Part shown: positions 1-7,534 of the stretch, one piece after another
Position numbering within the stretch: the stretch's first letter is position 1
Layout: each line of letters opens with the position of its first letter
DNA from: JBJHCA01 sp050485785
GTDB lineage: Bacteria; Bacteroidota; Bacteroidia; Chitinophagales; Saprospiraceae
Direction: 5' to 3'
DNA: 10,772 nucleotides
NCBI GenBank assembly: GCA_050485785.1
Contig: JBJHCA010000100.1
Span: forward strand, 1 to 10,772
The notes under the pieces: generated by a model
Told to the model about the DNA's origin: nothing
What the model saw: the letters and a program-made list of their open reading frames with translations, nothing else
The model's database searches: none
Program-made: the position numbers and the translations under genes

Positions 1-57
1 CCTTTGGAATTCATTGATCCATTGATCTATCGCCCCTTTTTCATACTTTTGGTTCAT
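1..57 (-). CDS. N-terminal fragment of an unidentified protein, cut by the left edge
   Basis: Reading the minus strand from an ATG at 57 gives 19 open codons to the edge of the window: MNQKYEKGAIDQWINEFQR. The composition is that of a normal soluble protein start, with no signal peptide and no membrane segment. The frame is closed by a TAA a short way upstream, around 90-92, so the ATG at 57 is the natural start. A strong Bacteroidota-type promoter on the same strand lies immediately upstream (73-103), which is the main reason to call this a gene. The family cannot be recognised from 19 residues. The gene would be divergent from the lipoprotein at 309. The 19 codons could be open by chance. 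Confidence 0.5.
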   Translation of the reverse strand, partial: MNQKYEKGAIDQWINEFQR

Positions 58-72
58 ATCTTTTTTTGAACT

Positions 73-103
73 CAAAAGTATTGGCGCTTATCAGTTAATA
101 CAA
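73..103 (-). promoter_or_regulatory. Bacteroidota-type promoter for the minus-strand gene at the left edge
   Basis: On the minus strand TTG (103-101) is followed after 20 bases by TACTTTTG (80-73). This matches the Bacteroidota -33/-7 pattern TTG-N(about 19)-TAnnTTTG at every defined base. Transcription would begin near 66-68, leaving a 5' leader of only about 10 bases before the ATG at 57. The match is seen directly; promoter activity is inferred. Confidence 0.5.
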
Positions 104-205
104 TATGCACTTCGTCGGATGCTTACTCACTAACAACTACAGGATCTCAGTTATTCTGCATTGAATTTTAGATGTTTAGACGCAGAAAAGAAAATTTATC
201 GCACA

Positions 206-237
206 TTGGCACAACAATTATTACCGGTATATTATTG
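206..237 (+). promoter_or_regulatory. Candidate promoter for the lipoprotein gene
   Basis: TTG at 206-208 is followed after 21 bases by TATTATTG at 230-237, which differs from TAnnTTTG at one base. Transcription would start near 243, giving a leader of about 65 bases. The region is very AT-rich, so chance matches are likely. It is the best plus-strand candidate found between 104 and 308. Confidence 0.3.
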
Positions 238-308
238 AGATTGACTATTTTAGCCATTCAATTCCTTTTTTTTCTTTATCACTATTGTACACATTTAATT
301 TTTTACTA

Positions 309-824
309 ATGAAGAACTTTTACCTTCTTGCCCTGATGGGGATTATGTTGCTGATGGCGGCCTGTTCAGACCAATACGATCTGACTGATGAAGAACAAGA
401 GTTAGTTGGTGTATGGAAAATGAAATCCTGTGATTACACTGGCACAACTACATCGACCTATATGGGTGAAACCCATGTGTATAGTTATGGAGGAGAGGCT
501 TATGACATATCCGTTGAAATGAATTTAAAAGAAAATGGTGAAATGCACACATCGGGTTCTTACACTGTTTTATTTTCCTACGAGATTGATGGTTTTGATT
601 TCGAACAGGAAGTGTCTTACGGATTTTTTGAAAGCGGTGGCACATGGTCCAGGTCAGGTAATACACTGACCATGATTGAAAGCAATGGAAAAACCAGTAC
701 AGCCGAAATACTTTTCATTTCAGAATCCACATTGGATCTCAAAATTGAGGGAACTCAAACCCAAAGTCAGCAGGGCATGGTGAATGTGATTGAAATAATC
801 GCCTATATGTCATTCGAAAAGTAA
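309..824 (+). CDS. Lipocalin-like lipoprotein
   Basis: A 171-residue predicted lipoprotein. Residues 1-19 form a type II signal peptide: Lys2, a hydrophobic core, and the lipobox LMAAC with Cys19 as the lipidation site. Ser20-Asp21 follow; Asp so close to the Cys is not decisive for sorting in this phylum. The mature part opens with LVGVWKM (32-38), the Gly-x-Trp start typical of lipocalin-like domains (Lipocalin_4/5 type). It continues as alternating short strands rich in Thr, Ser, Gly and aromatics, including GGTWSRSGNTLTM and STLDLKI, which fits a small beta-barrel. The ATG at 309 is preferred over an in-frame TTG at 285 because it gives a clean signal peptide. The gene is monocistronic, with a terminator just downstream. 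Such proteins are common in Bacteroidota and their ligand is usually unknown; no function is claimed beyond a membrane-anchored barrel. The region is visibly more AT-rich than the genes to the right. Confidence 0.85.
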   Translation: MKNFYLLALMGIMLLMAACSDQYDLTDEEQELVGVWKMKSCDYTGTTTSTYMGETHVYSYGGEAYDISVEMNLKENGEMHTSGSYTVLFSYEIDGFDFEQEVSYGFFESGGTWSRSGNTLTMIESNGKTSTAEILFISESTLDLKIEGTQTQSQQGMVNVIEIIAYMSFEK

Positions 825-848
825 ACCTTCCATGTTACCCTATAAATA

Positions 849-881
849 AAGCTGTGACAATCAAGGTGTTACAGCTTTTTT
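849..881 (+). terminator. Rho-independent terminator after the lipoprotein gene
   Basis: AAGCTGTGACA (849-859) pairs with TGTTACAGCTT (867-877) through an 11-bp stem containing one G-U pair. The loop is 7 bases, and the 3' arm runs into a run of six Ts (876-881). It starts 25 bases after the lipoprotein stop codon and separates that gene from the permease at 1075. Confidence 0.85.
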
Positions 882-1074
882 CATTTTGGTAACATCCAAA
901 ATCAATTTACCCCCAATCCGATTTCCGGTCACTTTGCAGTTTGGTTAGTTCAAAAGATTGGATGAACCGGCAGCTTCCGGGAAAGGTTTAATTTGGCCGG
1001 GCTATATCTATTTGATTGGAAAGATATTTACATTTACCCCGTCATGAATTCGTTCAGATCATTACGATCTTCAC

Positions 1075-2874
1075 ATGGAGCATGCAATTATTATAGGTAT
1101 CATCATTATAGCACTGATATTGTTTGCTATTGAAGTGGTTCGAGCGGATATCATTGCCATTGGCGTCACCCTCACTCTTTTACTATCTGGTTTCCTGACA
1201 GTTCAGGAAGGATTTTCAGGCTTCAGCAACCCGGCAGTGATCACGGTGGTGTGCATGTTCATTCTGAGCTCCGGTCTACTTCGAACCGGGGTTGCAGATT
1301 ATGTTGTGACCGGCATTCTGCGTGTTGGCGGAGAAAGCCCGGTATTGCTGACTATATCCATAATGGTCGCGGTTGGGATCATGTCGATGTTTATGAATAA
1401 CATTGGAGCAGTAGCCGTGCTGCTTCCGGTGATGTTTGCCGTGACCAGAAAAACAGGCTACCCGGTCAGTAAGTTATTGATCCCGTTATCGTTCGGCTCA
1501 TTGCTTGGCGGACTCATCACACTGATCGGTACTCCTCCCAATCTGCTTGTGTCCATGGGGCTGGAAGATGCGGGATATGAAGGATTTCGTTTGTTTGACT
1601 TTGCACCTACAGGTATAGCTGTAATGCTTACCGGTATTATTTACATGGCTTTAGTTGGCCGCTACCTGATACCGGAGCGCGAACCCGAAGTTGACCTAAC
1701 TCATCATTACAGTATTGATCAGTATCTCACAGAAGTAGTATTGCCCAAGGGGTCGTCATTCATTGGAAAAACGGTGGAGGAAACCCGGATCAGAAGAGAT
1801 ATGGGATTACTGATCACAAGCATACGGCGCAAACTGGAGGGAGGAGTGGCTTACAAGTTTGTGCCCTCACCCCATACAATGTTATTGGAGAATGACCGTC
1901 TGATTGTAGAAGGAAAATTTGATGATCTTGTGCGTGCCAAGCAATCAGGTGCCCTGGAAATACATGCGGAAATTAAGTTCAATGACAAAGAGCTTACCGG
2001 CAAGGGAACAGAACTGGCTGAAGTGGTAGTGGCACCCAGAAGTCAGCTTGTTGACATGCGGATCAAGGATTCAGATATCCGACGCCGGTACGGAGTGCTG
2101 GTACTTGGCCTCAGACGCCGTGAACGCAGGGTTCAGGATAATTTTGTGTCAATACCTTTACATGTAGGCGACGTACTTTTGATTCAGGGCACACCCAGAG
2201 CGATAGCTGACCTGTCCCGGTCATCGGATTTTTTGGTGGTGAAGCAATTGTCACACGAAAACCGCGATATATCCAAAGCTCCCTATGCACTGGGAATAAT
2301 GGGTTTAGTAATCCTCACGGCAGCATTTGGGCTGCTTCATATTTCCGTGGCAGGGCTGCTTGGTGTGCTATTGATGGCGGTTTCAGGTTGTGTTCCCATC
2401 AGAGGCATCTATAAAACCGTTGAATGGCGGGTAATTTTTCTGATTGCCTGCATGATACCTTTGGGTATTGCCATGGATGAAAACCATACCGGCACTGCTG
2501 CCTGGCTGGCAGGGTATATAGTGGATTATGCCGGGGGCTACGGTCCGCTTTTTGTTTTGGCCGCCCTCTTTATTTTCACCACTCTCATCACAGAAGTTAT
2601 GTCAAATGCTGCTGCAGCAGTATTGCTTGCTCCTATTGGTATAGCCATTGCAGCAGGCTTGGGTGTAGAGCCTTATCCTTTTATGATGGGCATTGCCATA
2701 GCCGCTTCCACCACTTTTCTTACGCCAATCGGGCACCAGGCCAATGTATTGGTATACGGCGCCGGAAACTACCGGTTTGCCGACTTCCCGCGTGTTGGTG
2801 CCATCCTCAACATCCTGGTTTTTATCGTATCCATGATACTGATTCCCATCATCTGGCCTTTCCACTATGTTTAA
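1075..2874 (+). CDS. SLC13-family permease with two central TrkA-C domains
   Basis: A 599-residue inner-membrane transporter of the DASS/SLC13 (ArsB/NhaD-like) superfamily. The N-terminal membrane half covers about residues 1-200 and contains MNNIGAVAVLLPV (107-119) and GTPPNLL (152-158). The latter is the substrate- and cation-binding hairpin signature of the family. Two soluble TrkA-C (RCK-C) domains follow at about 217-288 and 313-390. The C-terminal membrane half (about 403-599) carries the mirrored SNAAAAVLLAPIG (510-522) and TPIGHQANVLVYG (550-562). Relatives with this layout, such as E. coli YfbS and algal SAC1/SLT proteins, are annotated or studied as sulfate or other anion transporters, probably sodium-driven. 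The substrate here is not determined by sequence. The TrkA-C pair suggests regulation by a bound small ligand (inference). The ATG at 1075 has no Shine-Dalgarno. No clear promoter was found: the nearest element is TACATTTA at 1029-1036, with TTTG at 1011-1014 placed too close. The gene stands alone between a terminator and a long gap. Confidence 0.92.
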   Translation: MEHAIIIGIIIIALILFAIEVVRADIIAIGVTLTLLLSGFLTVQEGFSGFSNPAVITVVCMFILSSGLLRTGVADYVVTGILRVGGESPVLLTISIMVAVGIMSMFMNNIGAVAVLLPVMFAVTRKTGYPVSKLLIPLSFGSLLGGLITLIGTPPNLLVSMGLEDAGYEGFRLFDFAPTGIAVMLTGIIYMALVGRYLIPEREPEVDLTHHYSIDQYLTEVVLPKGSSFIGKTVEETRIRRDMGLLITSIRRKLEGGVAYKFVPSPHTMLLENDRLIVEGKFDDLVRAKQSGALEIHAEIKFNDKELTGKGTELAEVVVAPRSQLVDMRIKDSDIRRRYGVLVLGLRRRERRVQDNFVSIPLHVGDVLLIQGTPRAIADLSRSSDFLVVKQLSHENRDISKAPYALGIMGLVILTAAFGLLHISVAGLLGVLLMAVSGCVPIRGIYKTVEWRVIFLIACMIPLGIAMDENHTGTAAWLAGYIVDYAGGYGPLFVLAALFIFTTLITEVMSNAAAAVLLAPIGIAIAAGLGVEPYPFMMGIAIAASTTFLTPIGHQANVLVYGAGNYRFADFPRVGAILNILVFIVSMILIPIIWPFHYV

Positions 2875-3211
2875 TTTCCGCTTCAACGGGAAAAACACAG
2901 CTTACCACTATTTAATCCCCGTCATTCACAGGCACCTGTCCTTCCCCCGCACAACAAAAAGATATATAAAAAATTATACCCATACCGCTTTTCAAGCAAA
3001 GCCTTCCGGGAACCATTACTGCCTTCTCCAAAAAGCTACAGACATTCATAGAAGCTGAGTTAGCTGAAATCTGAACAGGAAGCATGTGGGATATTTGAAT
3101 GGATATCTCTTTGTGGGGGCACAAGTGCCCTGAGAAAATGATCAGGCTGCAGGGAAAAAGAAAGGCGACGAAGTGTGCCGCCCTTCAAGACACTAATGAT
3201 CCCTAAACGTT
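2875..3211. other. Gene-free spacer between two convergent transporter genes
   Basis: A 337-base spacer between the 3' ends of the SLC13 and PiT-like genes. Short frames on both strands have no recognisable protein character. The left part is AT-rich, around 2957-2980. A tight hairpin, GGGCAC (3117-3122) with GTGCCC (3125-3130), is followed by CCTGA (3130-3134) pairing with TCAGG (3142-3146). Neither has a convincing T run on either strand, so they are not called as terminators, though some termination structure is expected here. Confidence 0.5.
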
Positions 3212-4168
3212 TTATCCTCCTGCAAACTTAATAAAAAATACTAATGCAATGCTTATGATGAGGCCTAAAAATACTTTGCCCAGATCGAGGCCTACATTTT
3301 TAAGAACTTCTTTGCGGACACCTTTTTTGCGCAACATGAACTGAATGGCAATTTCGCGGCCGGCCAGCAAGCCGATGAACACCCAGGTAGTGGACATGGG
3401 AACGTTGTTGAGCTCTTTAAAGTAGTATAGCACCAGACCATAAATGACATCAATTATAGTAGCTGAGCGAATGTCAACGGTATTGGTTTTGGACAATACG
3501 ATTTTTTGGATCTTACCACCCCGGCTGTAAAAAATGTAAGCCAGCATGCCCAGCAGCACAATTAGGGAAAAGATGAGATCACCCTGAGTCAGATCGCGGG
3601 GCAGGTACACAAAAATGTTGGCAAAGTCCTGAATGAGCCACTGCCCCCACAGAAAGCCCGTGGCCAGCCACTGCATTACACGCCAGTAACGCAGTTCCTT
3701 GTCCTTGATGGGGTTTTGTATAAACCTCTTTTCAAGCACTTTGGTGATAGAAATATACACCACAATAGCCGCGGCAAACGCCACCAGGTACCCCGACATG
3801 GACTTAACCGTCATGCTGTACAGGTTTTCCTCATTAAAGAAAGTGAGGATCATGAAACTGGTACTTACCGGAATACCGCTACGCGTTATCATTAACAGCA
3901 CAATGGGGGGCAGCAGGTAATACCAGTGAAAATGTTCCGGATGGGGATACTTTTCAAGGCGGCCGTAGGAAACATCACCATCGTAATGATACCAGCCGTA
4001 AACCAGGGTAAAAGTGAGAATAGACCCGGCAAACAACCACAGCACAAACCATGTGATCTTTGAATTGGATGCCAGAAAGGTTCCCAGGGTTTGTATGCTG
4101 TCGTTGCCCACCACAGAGTAGGCAGCAATGATAAAACCCAAATACATGATCAACATAGAAAGCTCCAT
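3212..4168 (-). CDS. Divergent PiT-type inorganic phosphate/sulfate permease
   Basis: A 318-residue polytopic membrane protein that I place in the PiT (PHO4) family by its repeated motifs. The first half has GNDSIQTLG (21-29), matching the family's Gly-(Ala)-Asn-Asp cation/phosphate motif, and GIPVSTSF (98-105). The second half has QDFAN (180-184) at the equivalent place and NNVPMSTTWVFIG (253-265), the best-conserved PiT signature. This two-fold internal repeat of P-[VM]-S-T-[ST] supports the assignment. About eight or nine hydrophobic segments are visible, around 1-18, 38-57, 84-110, 123-143, 163-187, 198-214, 237-250, 257-276 and 296-315. It is short for PiT, whose members usually exceed 400 residues, and it lacks the large central loop. 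The second-half motif has lost the canonical Asn-Asp, reading Asp-Phe-Ala-Asn. The start ATG at 4168 is bounded by an in-frame TAA four codons upstream. Phosphate, sulfate or another oxyanion are possible substrates. There is no phoU-like partner next to it. Confidence 0.8.
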   Translation of the reverse strand: MELSMLIMYLGFIIAAYSVVGNDSIQTLGTFLASNSKITWFVLWLFAGSILTFTLVYGWYHYDGDVSYGRLEKYPHPEHFHWYYLLPPIVLLMITRSGIPVSTSFMILTFFNEENLYSMTVKSMSGYLVAFAAAIVVYISITKVLEKRFIQNPIKDKELRYWRVMQWLATGFLWGQWLIQDFANIFVYLPRDLTQGDLIFSLIVLLGMLAYIFYSRGGKIQKIVLSKTNTVDIRSATIIDVIYGLVLYYFKELNNVPMSTTWVFIGLLAGREIAIQFMLRKKGVRKEVLKNVGLDLGKVFLGLIISIALVFFIKFAGG

Positions 4169-4465
4169 AACAGACGATTACATGGCCATTAAGCCGGTGT
4201 GCAGCAAGGTGATAAAACAGGCTTCGATGAGCATTGGACGGGCCGGATCAAACAAATATCAGTTTTTACCCCGAAGATGAATTCAATTACGGTGCAAAAT
4301 TTAGGAATGTTTCTCACAGAAGAATATTTCGAATGTTAACTGTGTATTAATTTTCTACATCTACCCCATTTCAGGAAAGCATGTTTCCGACTTTTTGATT
4401 ACGTTTTCCGGATTCACATCACGCAAGTTTGGCAAATTTGCTTAAATTTAGGGAAAAATACGCAT
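4169..4465. other. Divergent intergenic region between the PiT-like and GMC genes
   Basis: The 297 bases must carry promoters for both flanking genes, but no full consensus match was found. On the plus strand the best -7-like elements are TAATTTTC (4348-4355, preceded by TTTC at 4327-4330) and TAAATTTA (4443-4450, too close to TTTG at 4428-4431). On the minus strand no acceptable pair was seen. A perfect 10-bp palindrome, GCAAATTTGC, lies at 4432-4441, 24 bases before the GMC start, and could be an operator. No gene was seen. Confidence 0.4.
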
Positions 4466-6445
4466 ATGCCCCACGAAATCAACCTACAACCGTTATTCAG
4501 CAAGGACTGGTACAAAGTATTGCGAGAAATCTGTTTTTGCCTTACTCCGGTAAGAGACGCGAATTTTTATTCCGACCCGGCACAAATGGCAGCACGGAAA
4601 CAATCGATGGACCAAGACCTTCAGCGGGCAATTGGACGATTACCGGTTACTGAAGTACTGCGGTTGAGGCAATTTCTGAAAGTATTCAGCAACGCCTGGC
4701 TCAGCCATCTGGGGTTAAGCCCACTCATCAAAGGGACAGCTGCCGATAAAGAGAAGTTTTTGGCCGGCCTGGCCAACAGCGATATTCCCGCGTTCAGAGA
4801 AGGGTTTCAGTCCGTGAAACGCCTGGCGATGCTGCAGTTTTACGGGAACCTTCACCATGAAGGTATGCAGCATTTCTCCAGCCACATCGGGTTTCAGCAT
4901 CATGCATTATCGGCATCAAATCCCGAACCGGTACGGGGGTGCATAGAACAACCAGGAGCATACTACGATGTGGTGATCATAGGTTCGGGGGTTGGAGGCA
5001 GCACCATGGCTGCCCTTCTTGCCACTTCGGGCCTCAAGGTACTGGTGATTGAGAAAGGAGGCCGGGAACAGCCTCAGCCACCCAGTGAACAGGGCATGAT
5101 CAATACGCATTATGAACAAAGCGGCAGTCTCAGCAACCTCGATCACAGCATTTTAATGCTGGCAGGGAGTACACCGGGAGGCGGCAGTGTGGTCAACTGG
5201 CAGGCATGCCTTGAAACTCCGCCCGAAATTCTCGATGAATGGGTCCGGGTAAGCGGAATAAGCCATTTCAGCAGTCCTGAATTCAGGGAATATTTTCAGC
5301 GGGCGGGAGCTATGATGGGGCTTGTAAAACCGGCACAGCACAGCAGGCAAAATTCAAACCTGCAACATGCATGCCGGCAACTCAATTATGCCTGGAAGGA
5401 AGTGGAAAACAATCTTAGTATAACCGGAAATACCACTGCAGAAGAACTGCAACTGAACGGCCTTACCGGCCTGGGCGACCCTTCGGGTCTCAAGCAGAGC
5501 ATGCTGAAAACAGCCCTGCGCACTGCTATTGATCATCATGCCGAGTTGTTATGCGGAGCCACAGCACAAAGGGTACTTCACAAACAAGGTGCGGTGTACG
5601 GAGTAATGGTGGAAATTAACGGTCAAAAAGAAGTGATCCGTTGTAAAACGGCAGTATCCTCGGCGGGAGCTATTCACACACCGGCTTTACTGCGTCGGAG
5701 CGGTCTGGTGCATCATGATATCGGTCGGCATCTTTACCTGCACCCCGCAGTACCCGTCACAGGTCTTTATGATCATAAGATCAAAGGCTGGGAAAACCCA
5801 CCCATGACATCAGTTTGCAGGCAGTTTCAATATATGGACGACAATTACGGTTATCTGATCGAGACCCCGCCGTTGTATCCGGGATTTATGGCCTTGGCCA
5901 CACCCTGGCGCAGCGCTCAGAGCCATCTGGGTTACATGAACCGCGCTGCCTATACGGGAGCGTTAATCGTTCTGTGCAGAGATCGGTATCCGGGGCGGGT
6001 TGAAGTGAACCGAAAAGGTTTGCCGGTAATCCACTACCGGTTGAATGCTTATGATCGTCATCATTTGATTCACGGAATGGCCGAGGCTGCCGGGCTGCAT
6101 TTTGCGGCCGGTGCCAGGCAGGCTGATGTGCTGCATCAGCAATCGGCACCGTTTGCACCGGGAGAAGCCGATCCGCATGAATACGTCAACCGTTTTAGCT
6201 GGGCACCCAACAGATTTACCGCTTACAGTGCACATCAGATGGGCACCTGCCGGATGGCTGCCGGATATAATGACGGGCCGCTGACACCGGAAGGCATGAC
6301 CAGGGAAGTCGAAAACCTGTATGTGGCCGATGCCTCGGTATTTCCGGTTTGTTCGGGAGTTAATCCTATGCTTACCATTTCAGCCATGGCCCATTTCATT
6401 GCCGAGCAGGTATTGGCCAGGCAAAGCCAGGTAAGCATGGTGTAG
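4466..6445 (+). CDS. GMC-family FAD oxidoreductase, long-chain alcohol oxidase type
   Basis: A 659-residue flavoprotein. Residues 1-160 form an extra helical domain before the FAD fold, with LREICFCLTPV (19-29) and a later RLAMLQFYG. This resembles the N-terminal region of plant and bacterial long-chain fatty alcohol oxidases and the gluconate 2-dehydrogenase subunit 3 family. The Rossmann motif GSGVGG is at 173-178, with Glu196 (VIEKGG) placed to bind the FAD ribose. The GMC signature GSTPGGGSVVNW is at 234-245. The C-terminal active site has HQMGTCRM (590-597, His590 the likely base) and NPMLTI (633-638). The usual chemistry is oxidation of an alcohol, giving its electrons to oxygen or another acceptor; substrate and acceptor are unknown. 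No Sec or Tat signal or membrane segment is obvious. The ATG at 4466 is weakly supported, with AGGG 12 bases upstream. The gene is single and convergent with the channel gene, and no cytochrome or subunit partner lies beside it. Confidence 0.88.
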   Translation: MPHEINLQPLFSKDWYKVLREICFCLTPVRDANFYSDPAQMAARKQSMDQDLQRAIGRLPVTEVLRLRQFLKVFSNAWLSHLGLSPLIKGTAADKEKFLAGLANSDIPAFREGFQSVKRLAMLQFYGNLHHEGMQHFSSHIGFQHHALSASNPEPVRGCIEQPGAYYDVVIIGSGVGGSTMAALLATSGLKVLVIEKGGREQPQPPSEQGMINTHYEQSGSLSNLDHSILMLAGSTPGGGSVVNWQACLETPPEILDEWVRVSGISHFSSPEFREYFQRAGAMMGLVKPAQHSRQNSNLQHACRQLNYAWKEVENNLSITGNTTAEELQLNGLTGLGDPSGLKQSMLKTALRTAIDHHAELLCGATAQRVLHKQGAVYGVMVEINGQKEVIRCKTAVSSAGAIHTPALLRRSGLVHHDIGRHLYLHPAVPVTGLYDHKIKGWENPPMTSVCRQFQYMDDNYGYLIETPPLYPGFMALATPWRSAQSHLGYMNRAAYTGALIVLCRDRYPGRVEVNRKGLPVIHYRLNAYDRHHLIHGMAEAAGLHFAAGARQADVLHQQSAPFAPGEADPHEYVNRFSWAPNRFTAYSAHQMGTCRMAAGYNDGPLTPEGMTREVENLYVADASVFPVCSGVNPMLTISAMAHFIAEQVLARQSQVSMV

Positions 6446-6446
6446 C

Positions 6447-6506
6447 AGCCCTGCCTCACAATCAATGCTAATGGTTTGTTCCGGGCACACCCTGGGCTTC
6501 AGGGCT
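6447..6506. repeat. Inverted repeat across the convergent gene ends
   Basis: AGCCCTG (6447-6453) and CAGGGCT (6500-6506) bracket almost the whole 59-base spacer between the GMC stop codon and the channel stop codon. A nearer copy, CCCTG at 6490-6494, can pair instead with CAGGG (6500-6504) around a 5-base loop. No T run follows on either strand, so a terminator role is possible but unproven. Confidence 0.3.
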
Positions 6507-7446
6507 AGCCGGAAGCTTTCATCAGTATTGCTTTTTCGCGCAGAAATTCCTCTTCGGTGATAGCTCCGTCGCGTTTAAGGGTATTGAGCCTTTCAAGCAG
6601 TTCAATCCGTTTCAAGGCCAGATCAAAAGCCTCCTCTTCCTCCGGAGAAGGATCACCACGGGCTTCCCGTTCATCCCTATCTTTTTGTGCCTTCATTTCG
6701 TCAAAGGCCTCTACAAAGCCGGTGGCCAATACACCTACGGGCAGGGCAAACATACCGATACCAAGTATGGCCAGCACTGCCCCTAAAAGTTTGCCGAGCG
6801 GAGTAACGGGGAATATGTCTCCGTATCCCACCGTAGTGAGTGCAGCAGACCCCCACCACATGGCTGCGGGAATACTGGAGAACTCATCGGGCTGAACATC
6901 ATTCTCAACCAGGTATAGAATGGATGAGGAAATGATGAGATAAAACAGGAAGAATACCCCGGCAATAGTGAGCTCCGTGCGTTTCTCAAAAAAAACTTTG
7001 GCGAAAACCTCCATGGATTTGGTGTACCTGCCCAGCTTAAAAATACGCACCAGACGAAGTAACCTGAGTAAACGTAGCACCCTGAGATCCACGGTAATGA
7101 GGAACGGCAGGTAGAACGGGGCAATGGCCAGGAAGTCGATCACCATCATAAAAGTGAGTGCATAAGATGCCCTGCCTTTGATAAAATGCCGGTATTTGGG
7201 ATTGAGGGTAATGGTCCATAAACGCCCCACATACTCCACCGTAAAGATGATGACGGATACCAGTTCGAAATACCAGAAAAAAGCACGGTATCGTGACTCT
7301 ATCCAGGGTACGGATTCCACAATCACCATAATCACGCTGAGCATGATGAGCACGGTAATACCGATGTTGAATACTTTGCCGTAAATGCCCGATTCGGGCT
7401 CGACATTGAGGATGTCGTAAAGCTTGCGCTTAATTGAACGTTCCAC
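6505..7446 (-). CDS. Voltage-gated-type potassium channel with C-terminal SHOCT-like motif
   Basis: A 313-residue six-helix potassium channel subunit, expected to work as an inner-membrane tetramer. S1 lies at about 24-44, S2 at 54-75 with the conserved acidic Glu71, and S3 at 94-114 with Asp104. S4 (120-138) has Arg at 122, 125, 128, 131 and 134 plus Lys137, exactly every third residue, as in true voltage sensors. S5 is at about 158-180 and the pore loop carries TVGYGD (205-210), the canonical K+ selectivity filter. S6 is at about 216-245. The tail is highly charged (247-282). It ends in ELLERLNTLKRDGAITEEEF (282-301), which fits the SHOCT motif, a short C-terminal helical hairpin thought to aid oligomerisation. 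The start is GTG at 7446: there is no in-frame ATG between the upstream stop and S1, and the next Met (35) lies inside S1. The channel is convergent with the GMC gene and divergent from topA. Confidence 0.93.
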   Translation of the reverse strand: MERSIKRKLYDILNVEPESGIYGKVFNIGITVLIMLSVIMVIVESVPWIESRYRAFFWYFELVSVIIFTVEYVGRLWTITLNPKYRHFIKGRASYALTFMMVIDFLAIAPFYLPFLITVDLRVLRLLRLLRLVRIFKLGRYTKSMEVFAKVFFEKRTELTIAGVFFLFYLIISSSILYLVENDVQPDEFSSIPAAMWWGSAALTTVGYGDIFPVTPLGKLLGAVLAILGIGMFALPVGVLATGFVEAFDEMKAQKDRDEREARGDPSPEEEEAFDLALKRIELLERLNTLKRDGAITEEEFLREKAILMKASG

Positions 7447-7534
7447 AGGTTTTCTGAAGTTGAGGTTTATAGCAGCGAATATATGCGATTAAACAACAGA
7501 ATGCAAAACAGAAAACTGATTTTTCCACGATCCT

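Noticed and set aside
12..27. Tandem duplicate CATTGATC
   Set aside because: Only two 8-base copies are present, and they fall within the likely coding start at the left edge. There is no sign of a longer repeat array.
1011..1036. TTTG and TACATTTA upstream of the SLC13 gene as a promoter
   Set aside because: The -7 element has a mismatch in its last base and the gap is only 14 bases, well below the usual spacing.
2867..3124. Short frames on both strands after the SLC13 gene (plus 2867-3058, minus 2912-3124)
   Set aside because: Both have irregular composition and no family features. The plus frame overlaps the permease's last codons and the two frames overlap each other.
3115..3146. Hairpins near 3120-3146 as terminators of the SLC13 or PiT-like gene
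   Set aside because: The first has only a two-base loop, and neither is followed by a T run on either strand, so the call would be unsupported.
6557..6895. A 112-codon plus-strand frame antisense to the channel gene
   Set aside because: The Ser/Ala-rich translation comes from reading the charged tail and S6 region of the channel backwards. It is not a plausible protein.
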